Assembly (NCBI GenBank): GCA_963576475.1
Contig: OY754978.1
Location: 19,661,678 to 19,725,677 of the forward strand
Direction of reading: 5' to 3'
DNA from: Molanna angustata
Taxonomy: Eukaryota; Arthropoda; Insecta; Trichoptera; Molannidae
Length of the DNA stretch: 64,000 nucleotides
Numbering within the stretch: position 1 is the first letter of the stretch; each line of letters starts with the position of its first letter. Shown here in pieces: positions 44,191-55,600 of this stretch. The position numbers and the translations under genes are program-made. A model generated the notes under the pieces. That model was not told where the DNA came from. It made no database searches and saw only the letters and a program-made list of their open reading frames with translations.

Positions 44191-46540
44191 CATATTTTTT
44201 TCGTGAAGAAAAGGTAAAATTTAGAGTTTTTTTTAAAAAGCAAGAAGGCCGGTAATTTTTTATATTCTATTTCGATTGATGTTACTTACAATAATAAATT
44301 AAAAAAGTATTTTACTAAAGCAAATTTTACAAGAAAAGTATTAAACGAATCCAAATTTCAAAAAAACTCATGCAATAGAACAAAGATGTAAACTGTTCAT
44401 TATTTCAAAGACGTATCTTTTGAGGGTACTGGGGAAAAGATTAACAAAATATACTATATAGCCTCTTAAAAAACAATACAACGTATTTGCAGATATACAT
44501 AACAACATTGAACAAATTAAAACAAAATTGAACAAATTAAAACAAAATTGAACGAATGAGCCATGTCAACATAATTATGACTTTTGGTCCATTATCGTCA
44601 ATGATTGATTTCACTGTCACAGTAATAACTTACTATTATCGTCGTAGAAATAATATGCTTACAAAATATATGTCGAAAAATATATTGTTGTTCACACTTA
44701 CCCTACGAGAGGATATCAGGATTTTAGACTTCAAAAACGAGAGTAACAAGTACACAAAATAGTTTATACCATAAAGGTCTCAAAATATATAATAGTACTA
44801 GAGTCTACAATCTGAATCTACCCGTTTGCATTCTGTTTCCGTTTGGCTCTCTGATTGGTTGAGATCTCGTAGTGTTAAGTCAAATGAGCTGTGAAATTTT
44901 ATATTAAATGCGAAAAATTAAAAGAATATTATATATTTAATTTATAATAATTTATAATTCAATTTATAAAGCAACTCGCTCACGCGAGTCGCTATTATTA
45001 TTATACACAAACTTAAACCTAACCTAAGAATGCAGAAAAGAAACTCAGGGGCTAGACGCTACTATAATAGTTTGCCACCAAACATAGGCTAGGTGCTGAA
45101 TACATAGTTATAACTACTAATGTTCCATAGTTTTAATTATTTTTTATAATTATTTGTCATACTCTTACCATACGTATTGTTTAAAAAAAGTATTTTTATA
45201 TATTTTTTGTTTATACTAAATTTTTATATATGTTTTATATCTAAATAAAATTTACTATTATTATTATTAGAAAACAAAAATGCAAATTAGTGCAAATTTT
45301 TGCTGTTTTTGTGTGAAAAAACTATTTGATCATGATTTGAAGATATGCCTGAAATCGAAAACCTATATGTAAATACGTTTGTTGAATATTATTGATCTAT
45401 TGTAGGTATATGGGAGAGTTAAAAATATTTTTCATGGGTATCTTTGATTTGTGACCTTCTTTGACTGGTCATTGTCTATGGAGACTAGATTATTAACTGA
45501 AGGAGCACAAAAAAGCGACGGAAAGAGAAATTCGAAGAAACCATTATCCATAATGGACTAAGGATACCTTGGACAAAATTTAGTTTTACCTTAATGTTGA
45601 TGTTATTTTTTCTAGAAAAACAAGATTATTCGCGTTATTTGTCTTATTTTATTTACGCTGTACCTAAATTGTGTTTGCAACCGTTATAAAAATATTGTTT
45701 AATCTTTAAACGTCAGATAACTTTTATATCTTGAGATCATGCAGTAAAACGTTCCCTCGGGAATATAATATGTCATATCTCCGTTTTCCTACTTCAAAAT
45801 AATGTAACTGTTATTGTTCACATCGTACAAGTTTAGTTTTCTGTGTAAATGATAAGAATTTAGGGGGGTGGTGCAATGTCGTTATGCAAATAATATGACT
45901 TTCAAGACGGAAAAGGTCAGAAATTAATTCCGTATTACCATGGCTATGCTTTATTTACTAGAAATAATAATATGAAAATAATACCTAAGTAGGTACCTAC
46001 CTATTTACAAATAAATGACCACAGAAATCATTTATTGGGATAGGCCAAAAAAATGAGCAAGTTCGTCAAATTCCAGATGGACGTGAATGAATTGCCTAGA
46101 TTAGAAGTGTGATCAAGTCGTGGATGAAGTTGTTGTTGCTGAAAACTTTGGAATGTAAGTTTTATCAGCGTACGAGGTAGAGGAAAGAATTTCAATACCA
46201 GAAATAAAATCATATTAAAAATTATTAGCAAAATATATATCAACAAAGCAAAAGGCGAATTAGGCTCGTGTTATGATAGCCAGCGAAGTAAGGATGTATT
46301 GCGTAGTATCGCCACAGTGCTCTAGAATGCGAAACATCCAGACAATCTATTAAATCTAATATTCGTATCCCTTTAAGAAGTAGGTACATTATTATGAAGA
46401 TAATTTATTATGCATGGAGACAATGAAGTAAGATGAAATGTTAAAATTATATGCTAAAAATATTTTTAATAATTTATAACTCAATTTTCGATAAAAAAAG
46501 GATTTATAAAGCTATTATGAAAATGAAAATCACTGATTTT
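44191..46540. other. Unassigned AT-rich stretch
   Basis: No gene recognised over 2.3 kb. An ATT-repeat end at about 45254-45270 preceded by AAATAAAATTTACT suggests an old LINE or SINE tail (45000-45270), without a relative in the window. GCTCACGCGAGTCGC at 44970-44985 is an isolated GC-rich word. Confidence 0.35.
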
Positions 46541-46689
46541 TTACTCCTCACTACCCCAAGGAGATATAGTGGGGAGATATAAATTCGCAATTTTTAAGGT
46601 TTTTTTTATTGCAGATTTTCAACTAGTATTATGCTGACATTTAATTCTGATAAGTTTCATCACAACGTATCTGTGTGTGTGATGATTTT

Positions 46690-47131
46690 TGAGTGTGATG
46701 TATCTGTGTGTGTGATGATTTATTTTACATAGCTCTTCGGGTTCCCACCCGAGCAACCCGATTCCAACATTCATTAAACCTTTCACACTGTAACACGAAC
46801 GCCAAACAACACTCATTCATATACCGTGCATCACACTTCTTCAATACGCACCTAAACGAATTAGATATATGCAACTCATCATTAAATGTTATCAAATCAA
46901 AACTTATCAATCATTAAATATTCATAATATATATTCATACCAACACATATCCCTCTCCATCTGCACTCTATCTTTCCTCTCTATTCCCAACTCTCTCCTA
47001 CATATTCTTTATAAATTTTTATGTATAAACTTATATACTTATTGTTTTTTACTTACGTGGAAACACATTATTGGCATAATTGTTATAACCTTATTGTCCA
47101 TACCATAAACTTTGTAACGCTGTTTGTTTCC
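46690..47131 (+). pseudogene. LINE C-terminus with 3' UTR inside MITE B
   Basis: LRVPTRATRFQHSL, QHSFIYRASHFFNTHLNELD and SSLNVIKSKLINH-stop: the end of a LINE RT ('..VP..RT...Q.SF.YRA..LWN.LP..IR'). The start shows a 33-bp tandem repeat (TATCTGTGTGTGTGATGATT at 46668 and 46701). The 3' UTR runs to CTTTGTAACGCTGTTTG and the pentanucleotide tail. Confidence 0.7.
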
Positions 47132-47838
47132 TAAATAAAATAAAATAAAATAAAATAAAATAAAATAAAATAAAATAAAATAAAATAAAATAAAATAAAA
47201 TAAAATAAAATAAAATAAAATAAAATAAAATAAAATAAAATAAAATAAAATAAAATAAAATAAAATAAAATAAAATAAAATAAAATAAAATAAAATAAAA
47301 TAAAATAAAATAAAATAAAATAAAATAAAATAAAATAAAATAAATAAAATAAAATAAAATAAAATAAAATAAAATAAAATAAAATAAAATAAAATAAAAT
47401 AAAATAAAATAAAATAAAATAAAATAAAATAAAATAAAATAAAATAAAATAAAATAAAATAAAATAAAATAAAATAAAATAAAATAAAATAAAATAAAAT
47501 AAAATAAAATAAAATAAAATAAAATAAAATAAAATAAAATAAAATAAAATAAAATAAAATAAAATAAAATAAAATAAAATAAAATAAAATAAAATAAAAT
47601 AAAATAAAATAAAATAAAATAAAATAAAATAAAATAAAATAAAATAAAATAAAATAAAATAAAATAAAATAAAATAAAATAAAATGAAATGAAATGAAAT
47701 GAAATGAAATGAAATGAAATGAAAATAAAATAAAATAAAATAAAATAAAATAAAATAAAATAAAATAAAATAAAATAAAATAAAATAAAATAAAATAAAA
47801 TAAAATAAAATAAAACAAAATAAAATAAAATAAAATAG
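47132..47838 (+). repeat. (TAAAA)n array, 0.7 kb
   Basis: About 140 units of TAAAA. One unit lost an A near 47341. A block of about eight units mutated to TGAAA lies at 47684-47722, and one unit at ~47815 has a C. The array is the 3' tail of the LINE before it. A 259-codon LFYFI repeat frame on the minus strand is a by-product. Confidence 0.98.
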
Positions 47839-48194
47839 AATATATGTACGGCGTGTTTATTAAATTTATCTTTTATAGACTAAAGTACTAATTCGATTAT
47901 TTTCAAATTTTGCAAATTTGTATATCTATTACTCAGTTAGACCCCATAAGATTTTAAAGGATATCTGAATAGTGCTTCCCAGTTTTTTTAACTATCAAAT
48001 ATTTCAAAGTGACCCCAAGCTCAGATAACTTAAAAATATATTTTTTTATTTTTAAATTGGTAAAAAGGCACACCACTTTCATAAAATGGCATTGAAGAAA
48101 TATAAAGTATTCTTAATAAAATATTTACCTAAATCAAAAATAATTTAACAAACTCATTTCATGACAATGCTGAAAATGTTCTATACATAATTTT

Positions 48195-48352
48195 ACACAG
48201 TTTTAAATTGTGTTTTCAGTCTGGATCTGTGAGACGATTAATATCGTAAGTCTCCAGAATGTGGCAACTTGTTATTGGGTGCGTGTTAAATTAATATTTG
48301 ACATAGTACCTGTTAGTTGCCCGAGAAACAATATTAAATAAATAAATAATTT
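48195..48352 (+). mobile_element. SINE family S1, headless
   Basis: ACACAGTTTTAAATTGTG, CAGTCTGGATCTGTGAGACG, GTAAGTCTCCAGAATGTGGC, TTGACATAGTACCTGTTAG, GCCCGAGAAACAAT and an AAAT tail. It is closest to the family consensus; the tRNA-like head is lost. Confidence 0.85.
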
Positions 48353-48517
48353 AAATATTTTGTGGAGTGACTTGGTAGTGAGGAGTGCAGCGTTGACCAC
48401 AACCTACACGTTTAATTTTTATAATAATTATGAAATTCTACATAGTCAACAACGTCGGTGTAAAAAAAAATATGAAAAGAGCAGATATTAATTTTTATTA
48501 TTATGATTTATTATAAA

Positions 48518-48687
48518 TAAAAATGAATATGTCTTTGTTGAACAAGTACATATATGTACATCTTTCCCTAAAATAAGTATAAATGCTTGTGCTATAGGTG
48601 AACGAAATCTGTCGAGGCAGGATTCGAACTCGCGACCAATGAATTACTAGCCCAGCGCGCTAACCGCTCTGCCATCGACCCATCTAA
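48518..48687 (-). mobile_element. SINE family S2
   Basis: Complement of S2 with ACAAGTACATATATGTACAT, GTGAACGAAATCTGTCGAGG, GGATTCGAACTCGCGACCA and GCGCGCTAACCGCTCTGCCA. The head and body are complete. Confidence 0.9.
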
Positions 48688-48739
48688 AATCCATCCATTA
48701 AGTGGTTTTATAATAGAAACATATCTAAACGATTAATAT

Positions 48740-49140
48740 CATGTATTTCTAGAATGAGAATTGGCCATTGTTCAATTGCCTCCCATCTGTATAGAATTAG
48801 AGTTCTAAATAGCCCACTTTGCCAGTGTGGTGATGAGGATGAGACAATTGATCATGTATTTTTTAACTGTAAAAATAATTCCGCCTTCAAAAATATATAC
48901 AAACAATTAATTAAAATCACTCACCAATCTCCACTTAATATCCAACATCTTTTGTATCTTAATAATTCACGTGTACTTTCCGTTATTTCAAAATTCCTTT
49001 CATTGAATGACATAAATTTATAATAAAATTAACTTTTCTCCTCTGACATTAAATAATTGGCACATAGCACTCTTTACAGGGTGAATTGCCTTAAACAAAA
49101 AAAAAGGCTGAAGGCTTTACCCTTATTGTTTTAAAATTTA
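48740..49140 (+). pseudogene. Jockey/I-like LINE C-terminus
   Basis: MRIGHCSIASHLYRIRVLNS, PLCQCGDEDETIDHVFFNCK and NNSAFKNIYKQL, stop at 49021. It is the RNase H-distal zinc-binding tail ('R.GH.....HL..I....SP.C..C...ET..H.LF.C'). An open frame of 89 codons remains. The 3' UTR to ~49140 follows. Confidence 0.75.
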
Positions 49141-49234
49141 TATATAATTTTGGCCAGTCGTTCAACTTTAATTTTTTTAAATATTACATTTAATACATTT
49201 TCATAATTCATTACATATTAATTCACAATTTTAT

Positions 49235-49615
49235 AAATAACTAGCTGAGAAGCTTCGCTTCGCTCAGCTTCTAAGCTAGGGCTTGCAGCCGGCTTTTACC
49301 GCTGCGCGGTAAATGACCGCCTCCGGCGGTCCATGGCACTGAGGGGTCTGAAGGTACTGAACGATCTGAAGGTACTGAGGGGTCTGAAGTTACTGTCTGA
49401 AGGGATGAAAGATTCGGGAGGAAATGAAGAGGGGTATGAGGCATTGACGGAACGGGAGGTACAGAAGGACCTGAAGGGACGGGAGACACTGAAGAGACGG
49501 GTGGCATTGAGGGACAGGAGACATTAAAAGGACAGGAGGCACCGAAGGGACGGGAGACACTGAGGGACCATTTTTAATTATACAGGCAATACGAAGATTG
49601 CTGAGTTTCAACTAA
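49235..49615 (+). mobile_element. Hairpin-headed minisatellite element
   Basis: The head carries three hairpins in a row: AGCTGAG/CTCAGCT (49243-49269), TTTACCGC-TGC-GCGGTAAA (49295-49313) and GACCGCC-TCC-GGCGGTC (49315-49331). An array of CTGAAGGGACGGGAGG-like units follows to ~49565, then ATTATACAGGCAATACGAAG (49576-49595). The array and the end match 3795-4170 on the minus strand, which lacks the hairpins. There is no protein. Hairpins near an end recall rolling-circle or foldback elements, but the class is undecided. Confidence 0.6.
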
Positions 49616-50607
49616 ATCGAACGCATATAATCCGCAAAGTGGTTAAAAAGGTTGCAAACCCTATTGTAGAAGTCAAACGAAACTTCTCTTTTAGTTTCTT
49701 AATTTGCGTTTCACAAACCATGACACGGAGCAAGCTTTATTTTTCGCTGCTGTGTTTGTCGCCTCCGCACAAAGACGTTATTCTTATAAAATATAAATTT
49801 ACAAAATAACAAATTGTTTAATTTTAGAAAGATTGATATTTTAAACTCCTTGTAAATAAACATGTAATAAATATTAATATTTTTTCATGCAACTCTCCAA
49901 TAATAATATGTACTTTAAATCCTGGCAACACCGTGGTTGACATTTGACTTGACGTTTGACAAATGACCGATAAATTATGTTTGCAAACTCAACATGTAGT
50001 CTAAATCTAAACTAAATGATATTACTTAAATGATCACCTATTGTGTGTTATGTGTATTTAGATTGTATAATTTTGTATGCTTAAATAAGGATATTCGCCT
50101 TTTCAGTTAATTTAGCAAGCATTCGCAGACTCTTATTTTAACTGCAGACATTAAAGCGGTACTATAGTTTGGTTATGGACATTTTATATTTAATTCACCA
50201 GAATTTGATGTATTTCAGATTAGCATTACAGTAGCGAGATGTATTCTAAGTGCAATTTTTTTAATACTATAATTTATTTTGCCAACTGTAACCACTAAAA
50301 TATAAAATCATGTATGTTCTCTTCAGTGATAATTTTTTTTTCTTGTTTATGTTTACCTCCGTTTCACAATGAAACTTTATCTGTTACAGAAACATATTAT
50401 ATTATTATGTTATATTTTTCAACTTGCAACTGACAGTATAGCCAATCAGCGGAGACTTCTAATTGGCTGTTAAATTATTATATTAGATGTAATATATATA
50501 CTGTTAATCTTCCAAAAATTTACAAACAAATAAATATAATAATTTTAGTCTAAATTTAATACTTAAACTTTGTCGTATGTCTGTTGAATAACAAATGAGA
50601 ACGTATG
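49616..50607. other. Unassigned stretch
   Basis: No gene recognised. Confidence 0.4.
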
Positions 50608-51265
50608 AGGCCGACTTAAAAATTATTTACCAGTTAAGACTAAAATCACTCTAACGCGACGTCTTACGTAGGCGATTCAAGGCGAACGCGAAGCGGCGCG
50701 AAAATAACAATCAGTCGGTAACTATTGAAGTGTCCTGCGTTACCGACCGCGAGTAGGGTACGGTGTGACATGGTACGATGCGAAGCGAACGCGATCAATT
50801 TGTTTGATATTTTCGCGCGAATTGGAAGCGGTGCCATAGTTTTTTTTGGTAAAGTATAATGTCAGAAGCACGATTCGCGTGCCCGTAGGACAGAGCCGCA
50901 GCGTCGCACCGCATCACTTTGAATTCGCATGTATCCGTTCGGATCGCTTCGCATTCGCGTTCGCTTTGAATCGCCTACGTAGGATGTCGCATAACTCAAC
51001 AACACATGCTACCATTACTTGACTACGCTGACGTTGCCTACGCTGAGATTCAACTGAAGATCAACTTAACAAACTCGAACGGTTACAAAATGTCTGCATT
51101 CTATACGTGTTTGGACTCAGGAAGTTCGACCACGTATCCGAGAGCAGGCAACGACTGAACTGGTTAAAGATCCGTCACCGAAGAGATTCCCGTGTTCTTT
51201 CCCTTTATATATTTTGTATTTTTAATACTATAAAAGTCTTTAATTATTATTATTATTAGGTGATG
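50608..51265 (+). pseudogene. CR1/Jockey-like LINE fragment split by a MITE
   Basis: Before the MITE: LKNYLPVKTKITLT. After it: QQHMLPLLDYADVAY, then in shifted frames NKLERLQNVCILYVFG, LRKFDHVSESRQRLNWLKIR and RRDSRVLSLYIF. It is the same region as 40971-41300. It ends with a TTATTATTA run. Confidence 0.8.
50655..50991. mobile_element. PIF/Harbinger-like MITE with TAA target duplication
   Basis: About 337 bp, GC-rich against AT-rich flanks. Terminal inverted repeats are GCGACGTCTTACGTAGGCG at the left and CGCCTACGTAGGATGTCGC at the right, extended by GATTCAA and a GCGAACGCG word. TAA is present at 50652-50654 and 50992-50994. Removing the element and one TAA restores the LINE frame exactly. 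A TWA target is the hallmark of PIF/Harbinger. There is no transposase. Confidence 0.85.
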
Positions 51266-51489
51266 TATGTATGTCGAGTATCGAGACGACAATGCGTATA
51301 TGTCAGAATAGGAAAATGTGTTCGATTCAATATGGTTATATAGTTTTTATAGTTCGATTCAAGTTTTTTCAATTAAGTTTTTGACAAAGATATACATTGT
51401 TAAAGATATTGAGAAAACTTACCACGTTAATAAGTTTTGTTGAATTTGATAGTAATATATTTTTATCGGATACCTACCTGGATATTAAC

Positions 51490-51735
51490 AAAACACGATG
51501 AAAACAGAGTGGATGCCTTTGAAAGAAAAATCTTATGCAGAATATACCTATGTACCTATTAACGACTGTCAAACATGGCGTAAAAGATATATATCACCGA
51601 GCTTTATGATCTTTACCAGGACCTCAGCATAGTCATGAGCCATGGGGCAGCAGAACTGGAAGGTGGCAGCCAACGATAGAACAGTATGGAGAAGATTCTT
51701 GGACACAGATAGGACCCATCAAGAGTTGTGACGCT
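51490..51735 (+). pseudogene. RTE-like LINE C-terminal fragment
   Basis: The plus strand contains NRVDAFERKILCRIYL, then ITELYDLYQDLS and further scraps in other frames. It is related to 27945-28415. Confidence 0.6.
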
Positions 51736-51889
51736 AAGAATAATGATGATGATATTTTTATGTGAATAAATTAATTGATTGTTGGCAATTATTTAATTTT
51801 ATTTTCTTAAATTTATCTTCATAAATTTGAAAGTAAAATAATTTGTTAATTAAATGAAACATACAGAAATGTTTTGAAAATATAGATTT

Positions 51890-52245
51890 CTTCTTCCTTG
51901 CCTCTTCCCAGTTCATCTGGAGCGGCCCTTCTGGTACGACCTTTCCTTTCTTGCCCTTCGGAGATCTTTCCATCTTGCGTCATTTCTCTGGTTAGTTGCT
52001 CCTCCCTCAACTCCTTAATATTTGTCCACCAGGTGGCCTATGTACGGCCTCTATTTCTGGACTGAGTGCGTATATCCTGTGTGAGTTTAACTATATGAAC
52101 CTCATTTCGTCTGGTAATGTGTCCGTACCATCGGTGTCTGGCCTTTAGTTTCTCCGGAATAGAGGCGACTCCAAAACTACCTCGGACGTATTCATTTCTA
52201 ATTTGATCCTCCTTTGTAACACATCTAACTCTATCACTCATAATA
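51890..52245 (-). pseudogene. Endonuclease-RT LINE C-terminus
   Basis: The minus strand reads VRCVTKEDQIRNEYVRGSFG, VASIPEKLKARHRWYGHITR, then RNRGRT and QERKGRTRRAAPDELGRGKE. This is the 'R.DRIRNEYIRGS..V..I.EK.....L.WYGH..RR' end of a LINE polymerase. Relative: 54180-54480. Confidence 0.8.
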
Positions 52246-52299
52246 ATAACTCATAATTCTTTAGTTTATTCCTAAAAATTTCATTTGAAAGCAAGCATT

Positions 52300-52740
52300 A
52301 CATACATACCATCACGCCATGTCCCTCGCGGGGTAGGCAGAGAGAACCAAACGCTACTTATTTCTATCTTGACACACATTCATCGACATTCATACATTGT
52401 CCTATACATATTCATTTGTTGTTCATGCTTCTGACATCTCCGCCTTTCAAAATAGCGTTCCCATGGATATGCCATCCCTTACTTGGGCGGCCCCGACCTC
52501 TCATTCAATTCCTGTCCGCAATGTATATTTTCTTCGTCAGGCGTTCCTAATTCATTCTGCCCATGTGTCTAAACCATCTCAATGTGTTCACTTAAATTCT
52601 ATTAATGACATCTTTCTTTATCTTACATTCTTTCCTTATGTCCTCATTTCTGACCCTCTCATACATCGTCCTATTATATCTTCTAACATGACTTTTAAAA
52701 TACTTAATTCTATAATGGCATGCATTTATAGAATTACCTG
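52300..52740 (-). pseudogene. RTE-type LINE C-terminus and 3' end
   Basis: The minus strand reads ERVRNEDIRKECKIKKDVI, LRWFRHMGRM, RGRGRPSKGW, and FGSLCLPRE before GGCGTGATGGTATG and a GTAT tail. It is the same family as 33706-36262. Several stops are present. Confidence 0.8.
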
Positions 52741-53092
52741 TTAATAATGTATAAAGAGGCTCTGGAGGATATCTATTGCAGGTATGTGTACTATTCCATT
52801 GTTACAACACATTCCTGGGTTTTCTCCCTTCCATTTCGAATCACCACAATATGTACAAATTATAGACATTCTACCAAAAGTTGATACTGACTCAGAAATA
52901 AATTGCAACTATAGGTTAATATCTATATTGCAACTATAGGAAAAAGCAGAATTTTCCTTTTGTCTCCATGATTCATGTTTCAATGCCACATCTGTTATTT
53001 TACATACAAAAAAAATAGTGTTTGGTGATATTGTTAAGCGTTTTCAATTTGACTCCTCAGGGGCCTTATGACTTGAAGACTTAGAGGCTGTT
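52741..53092. other. Unassigned stretch
   Basis: No gene recognised. GCAACTATAGG is duplicated at 52904 and 52930. Confidence 0.4.
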
Positions 53093-53431
53093 TTATACTT
53101 TTAATGCTGCTAAGATGGCGCATTCAAGTGCAGTAATTTCTATTACTTCAACGTCTTGCATATTCATCTGATCTATTATCATTAAATTATCACGACTCCC
53201 TACCTCTATCCAATTACTTGAAGACTGAAAATCTGTATTTCTTCTTTCTTGCTGCAGAAATTGTAATACCCTATACGCCGTCATTCGTAATCTACTGGCT
53301 TCACATCTCCTTTCTTGCTGTTCTTTAGATTCGTTTGCCCTAAGTGCAACCATTCGCAACATGTTATTTTCATGTGCCATTCCTTCTGCACTCTTTAACC
53401 TACTCCTAGAAGAATGACATAACCTGTACAC
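53093..53431 (-). CDS. STPR-like repeat peptide, 112 codons
   Basis: An open frame with a basic, glutamine-rich stretch of two tandem units of about 23 residues: MLRMVALRANESKEQQERRC and SRLRMTAYRVLQFLQQERRN. This is the score-and-three-amino-acid (STPR) pattern ('RL...A.RA.E..EQ...R...') seen in the insect DNA-binding protein FMBP-1 and in the N-terminal part of some Helitron or helicase-related proteins. The acidic tail IIDQMNMQDVEVIEITALEC is unassigned. It could be an exon (AG precedes 53431 on the minus strand) or a transposon remnant. No partner domain is seen nearby. Confidence 0.45.
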   Translation of the reverse strand: MYRLCHSSRSRLKSAEGMAHENNMLRMVALRANESKEQQERRCEASRLRMTAYRVLQFLQQERRNTDFQSSSNWIEVGSRDNLMIIDQMNMQDVEVIEITALECAILAALKV

Positions 53432-54179
53432 CGAAATACAATAATCACCAACTCATTTATGAAAATATCTTTAAACAAATACCTACGTTCTTTCCATATG
53501 TGAATGTTGATTTAAAATTTACCTAAATTCATCGAGAATTGAAATTTCAACTTACATTTTTTTGTAACTATATAGGCTAAAATTTGATTCTGAAAGAAAA
53601 TAAAATATAAAGTTATTAAATATTGGAAAATAAACTAAATCAATACATATTAATTACGATAAAAATATAAAGTAGGTAACTTTCGAATATTTGACAGCTG
53701 AAAGAATGGTGGAACAACGCGAGGAAAGCAAATCTGACCCACAATGCAAAAGGGACCATTTGTTCAACGTGAATTGCTCACTCTCCCTGTGTCGGATTTT
53801 ATTACTTCGTGCCATTTGAGGTCTAATTACGATAGGGACGCATATATCAGAATGTTGGTATTTTTGCCATCTTCAGGGTAAATTCACATATATCAATTTT
53901 GGCGACTCGGCGAGTAAAGCATAAAAGCATTCTTTAATTCTTATTATATAACATTTAAACTAACTTTCTTTTGAAAATAATAAAAAAAAACATATCAGCT
54001 TGTGAGGCTTTGTGTTTTTATACTGTTTCAAATGTAATATTATAAAAATGTAATATTGTAAGTTTTTTACTCTACTGTAAATTTGCCGATTTCCACATAG
54101 AAAGATTTCAAACGAATGTAAGAACAGGCAGCCTTGGGCAGACTGACATGAATATAGTCGTGCACAAACATTCGCAAAT
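53432..54179. other. Unassigned stretch
   Basis: No gene recognised. Confidence 0.4.
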
Positions 54180-54480
54180 CCAGAACGACAATCTTACCAG
54201 GTCTACTTTATTTATATGCAGATTACGAAACAATACGAAATACGAAAAAATCGACTTCATCTTCTTCCTGGCCTCTTCCCAACTTATCGTCGATGAAGAC
54301 TGTTGGGGTCAGCTCTCCTCGTCCTCAGGCTGTATACTCTTCGGTTCTGGGCCGCCTCCGATGTCAATTCTTATTTCATCAATTGTGAACTCCTTTGCGG
54401 CATCCACGTATTTTTTGGTCTTCCCCTATTCGTTGATCGGTGGATGTCTACCGCCATAGCCTGGTTCACATTTCTGAAGT
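54180..54480 (-). pseudogene. Endonuclease-RT LINE 3' coding end
   Basis: The minus strand reads AVDIHRSTNRGRPKNTWMP and later NRRVYSLRTRRADPNSLHR, with EEARKKMKSIF in another frame. It is the counterpart of 51890-52030. Stops are present. Confidence 0.6.
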
Positions 54481-55440
54481 TTTTTTTAATAAACCCATAT
54501 ATTTTCTACTTACACACTCGTCTCATGTAATAACCATCTAATAGGAAACTGGAAACAAATCGCTTCAAGGGTGAATAGATAAATGCTATAGTGAAATATT
54601 TTATTATTATTATAGACTTTTTTTACTAATAGAAAGGGAAGAGGGGATGCTTCCAGATACAACGCCATCAATCTCCTAAATTACATAGAAAATAAAATGA
54701 AATAAAACTTCAAATTTATCAAATAATTTCATCTGTGTGTAGGTATTATATAAATTCTTTGTTTGTTTCGCAGTTGGTTTCTTTTTGATATTTTTTTCCA
54801 TTCATCGGTATTACATATACCGTGAAATAATGCGAAGATATAAATTAAACACAATACAACTAATACTTAGAATAGTTTCAAAATTAGGAATTGTGAACAA
54901 TCTTTCATCCTGTGCAAGATGCGACTTTGGCTGTCATGTGATATCATTAGATGATCAGATTCTGATTTCCGTATTTTGTGATCTTAATCTTATAATTTTA
55001 CAAATTTGTAACAAGGTGTTATTAAAGTTAAGCGAAATCTCTAAATGATCAATCGCTGCGATTATATTTTTTATATTCATATATTTAAAAAAAAATGAGC
55101 AACGTACACAAATTAAAATTTAACAATATAAATATAATCCAACTGTCAATTTGTTCAAGAGAAAATTGTTCTCTTAACATATCGACAAAGTATCAAGCCA
55201 AAATACGCGAGATTTTTATGTAGGCTCTATACTTTTCACGGTCTTTCCAAATTTGAAGTCAAAAAACACCAACTTAGAGGCTTCGCAGCATATATGCTCT
55301 ATATATATATGGATTTACTCAGAATTCGGAGTACATTTAGTTTGTCTGTGTGTCCGTGTGTGTGTCTGTGTGTCTGTGCCCCCTCCCCTTTTTAACTTTT
55401 GATTCGCTCAATGTACAGAGCTCAAAATTTCAGAATATAT
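54481..55440. other. Unassigned stretch
   Basis: No gene recognised. A GTGTGTCT-type repeat lies at 55340-55380. Confidence 0.4.
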
Positions 55441-55444
55441 AGAT

Positions 55445-55484
55445 AGTTATAGGACAATAACTATACAGTTATTGTCCTATAACT
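55445..55484. repeat. Perfect 18-bp hairpin
   Basis: AGTTATAGGACAATAACT (55445-55462), ATAC, AGTTATTGTCCTATAACT (55467-55484). Perfect arms with a 4-nt loop. A 25-bp word shared with 14929-14953 follows at 55508, so this may be a remnant of the same LINE 3' region. Confidence 0.85.
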
Positions 55485-55544
55485 ATAACTATACTATCGC
55501 TATAGACAGTTGGATCTCATGTGTTACATGCAACTTCTTCTTCA

Positions 55545-55600
55545 GCCCTCTGTCTTCCACTGCTGGATATAGGCCTCTTCCATATTTAAAATATGGAAGA
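55545..55600 (-). mobile_element. LINE 3' end scrap
   Basis: CAGCCCTCTGTCTTCCACTG and GGATATAGGCCTCTTCCAT are the complement of the last codons and stop of the LINE at 62950-63412. A palindrome CTTCCATATTT/AAATATGGAAG follows. Confidence 0.65.

Larger units (their letters stand above)
46541..48192 (-). mobile_element. MITE family B, copy 3, split by a LINE and its tail array
   Basis: The right end is at 46541-46682 (TACTCCTCACTA ... TCACAACGTATCTGTGTG) and the rest at 47838-48192 (ATGTACGGCGTGTTTATT ... AAATGAGTTTGTT as complement). The break falls inside the CACACACACAGATA word of copies 1 and 2. The outer left end is missing, replaced by SINE S1 at 48195. Confidence 0.8.

Noticed and set aside
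47039..47818. 259-codon open frame of repeating LFYFI
   Set aside because: It is the translation of the TAAAA microsatellite on the opposite strand; there is no protein-like composition.
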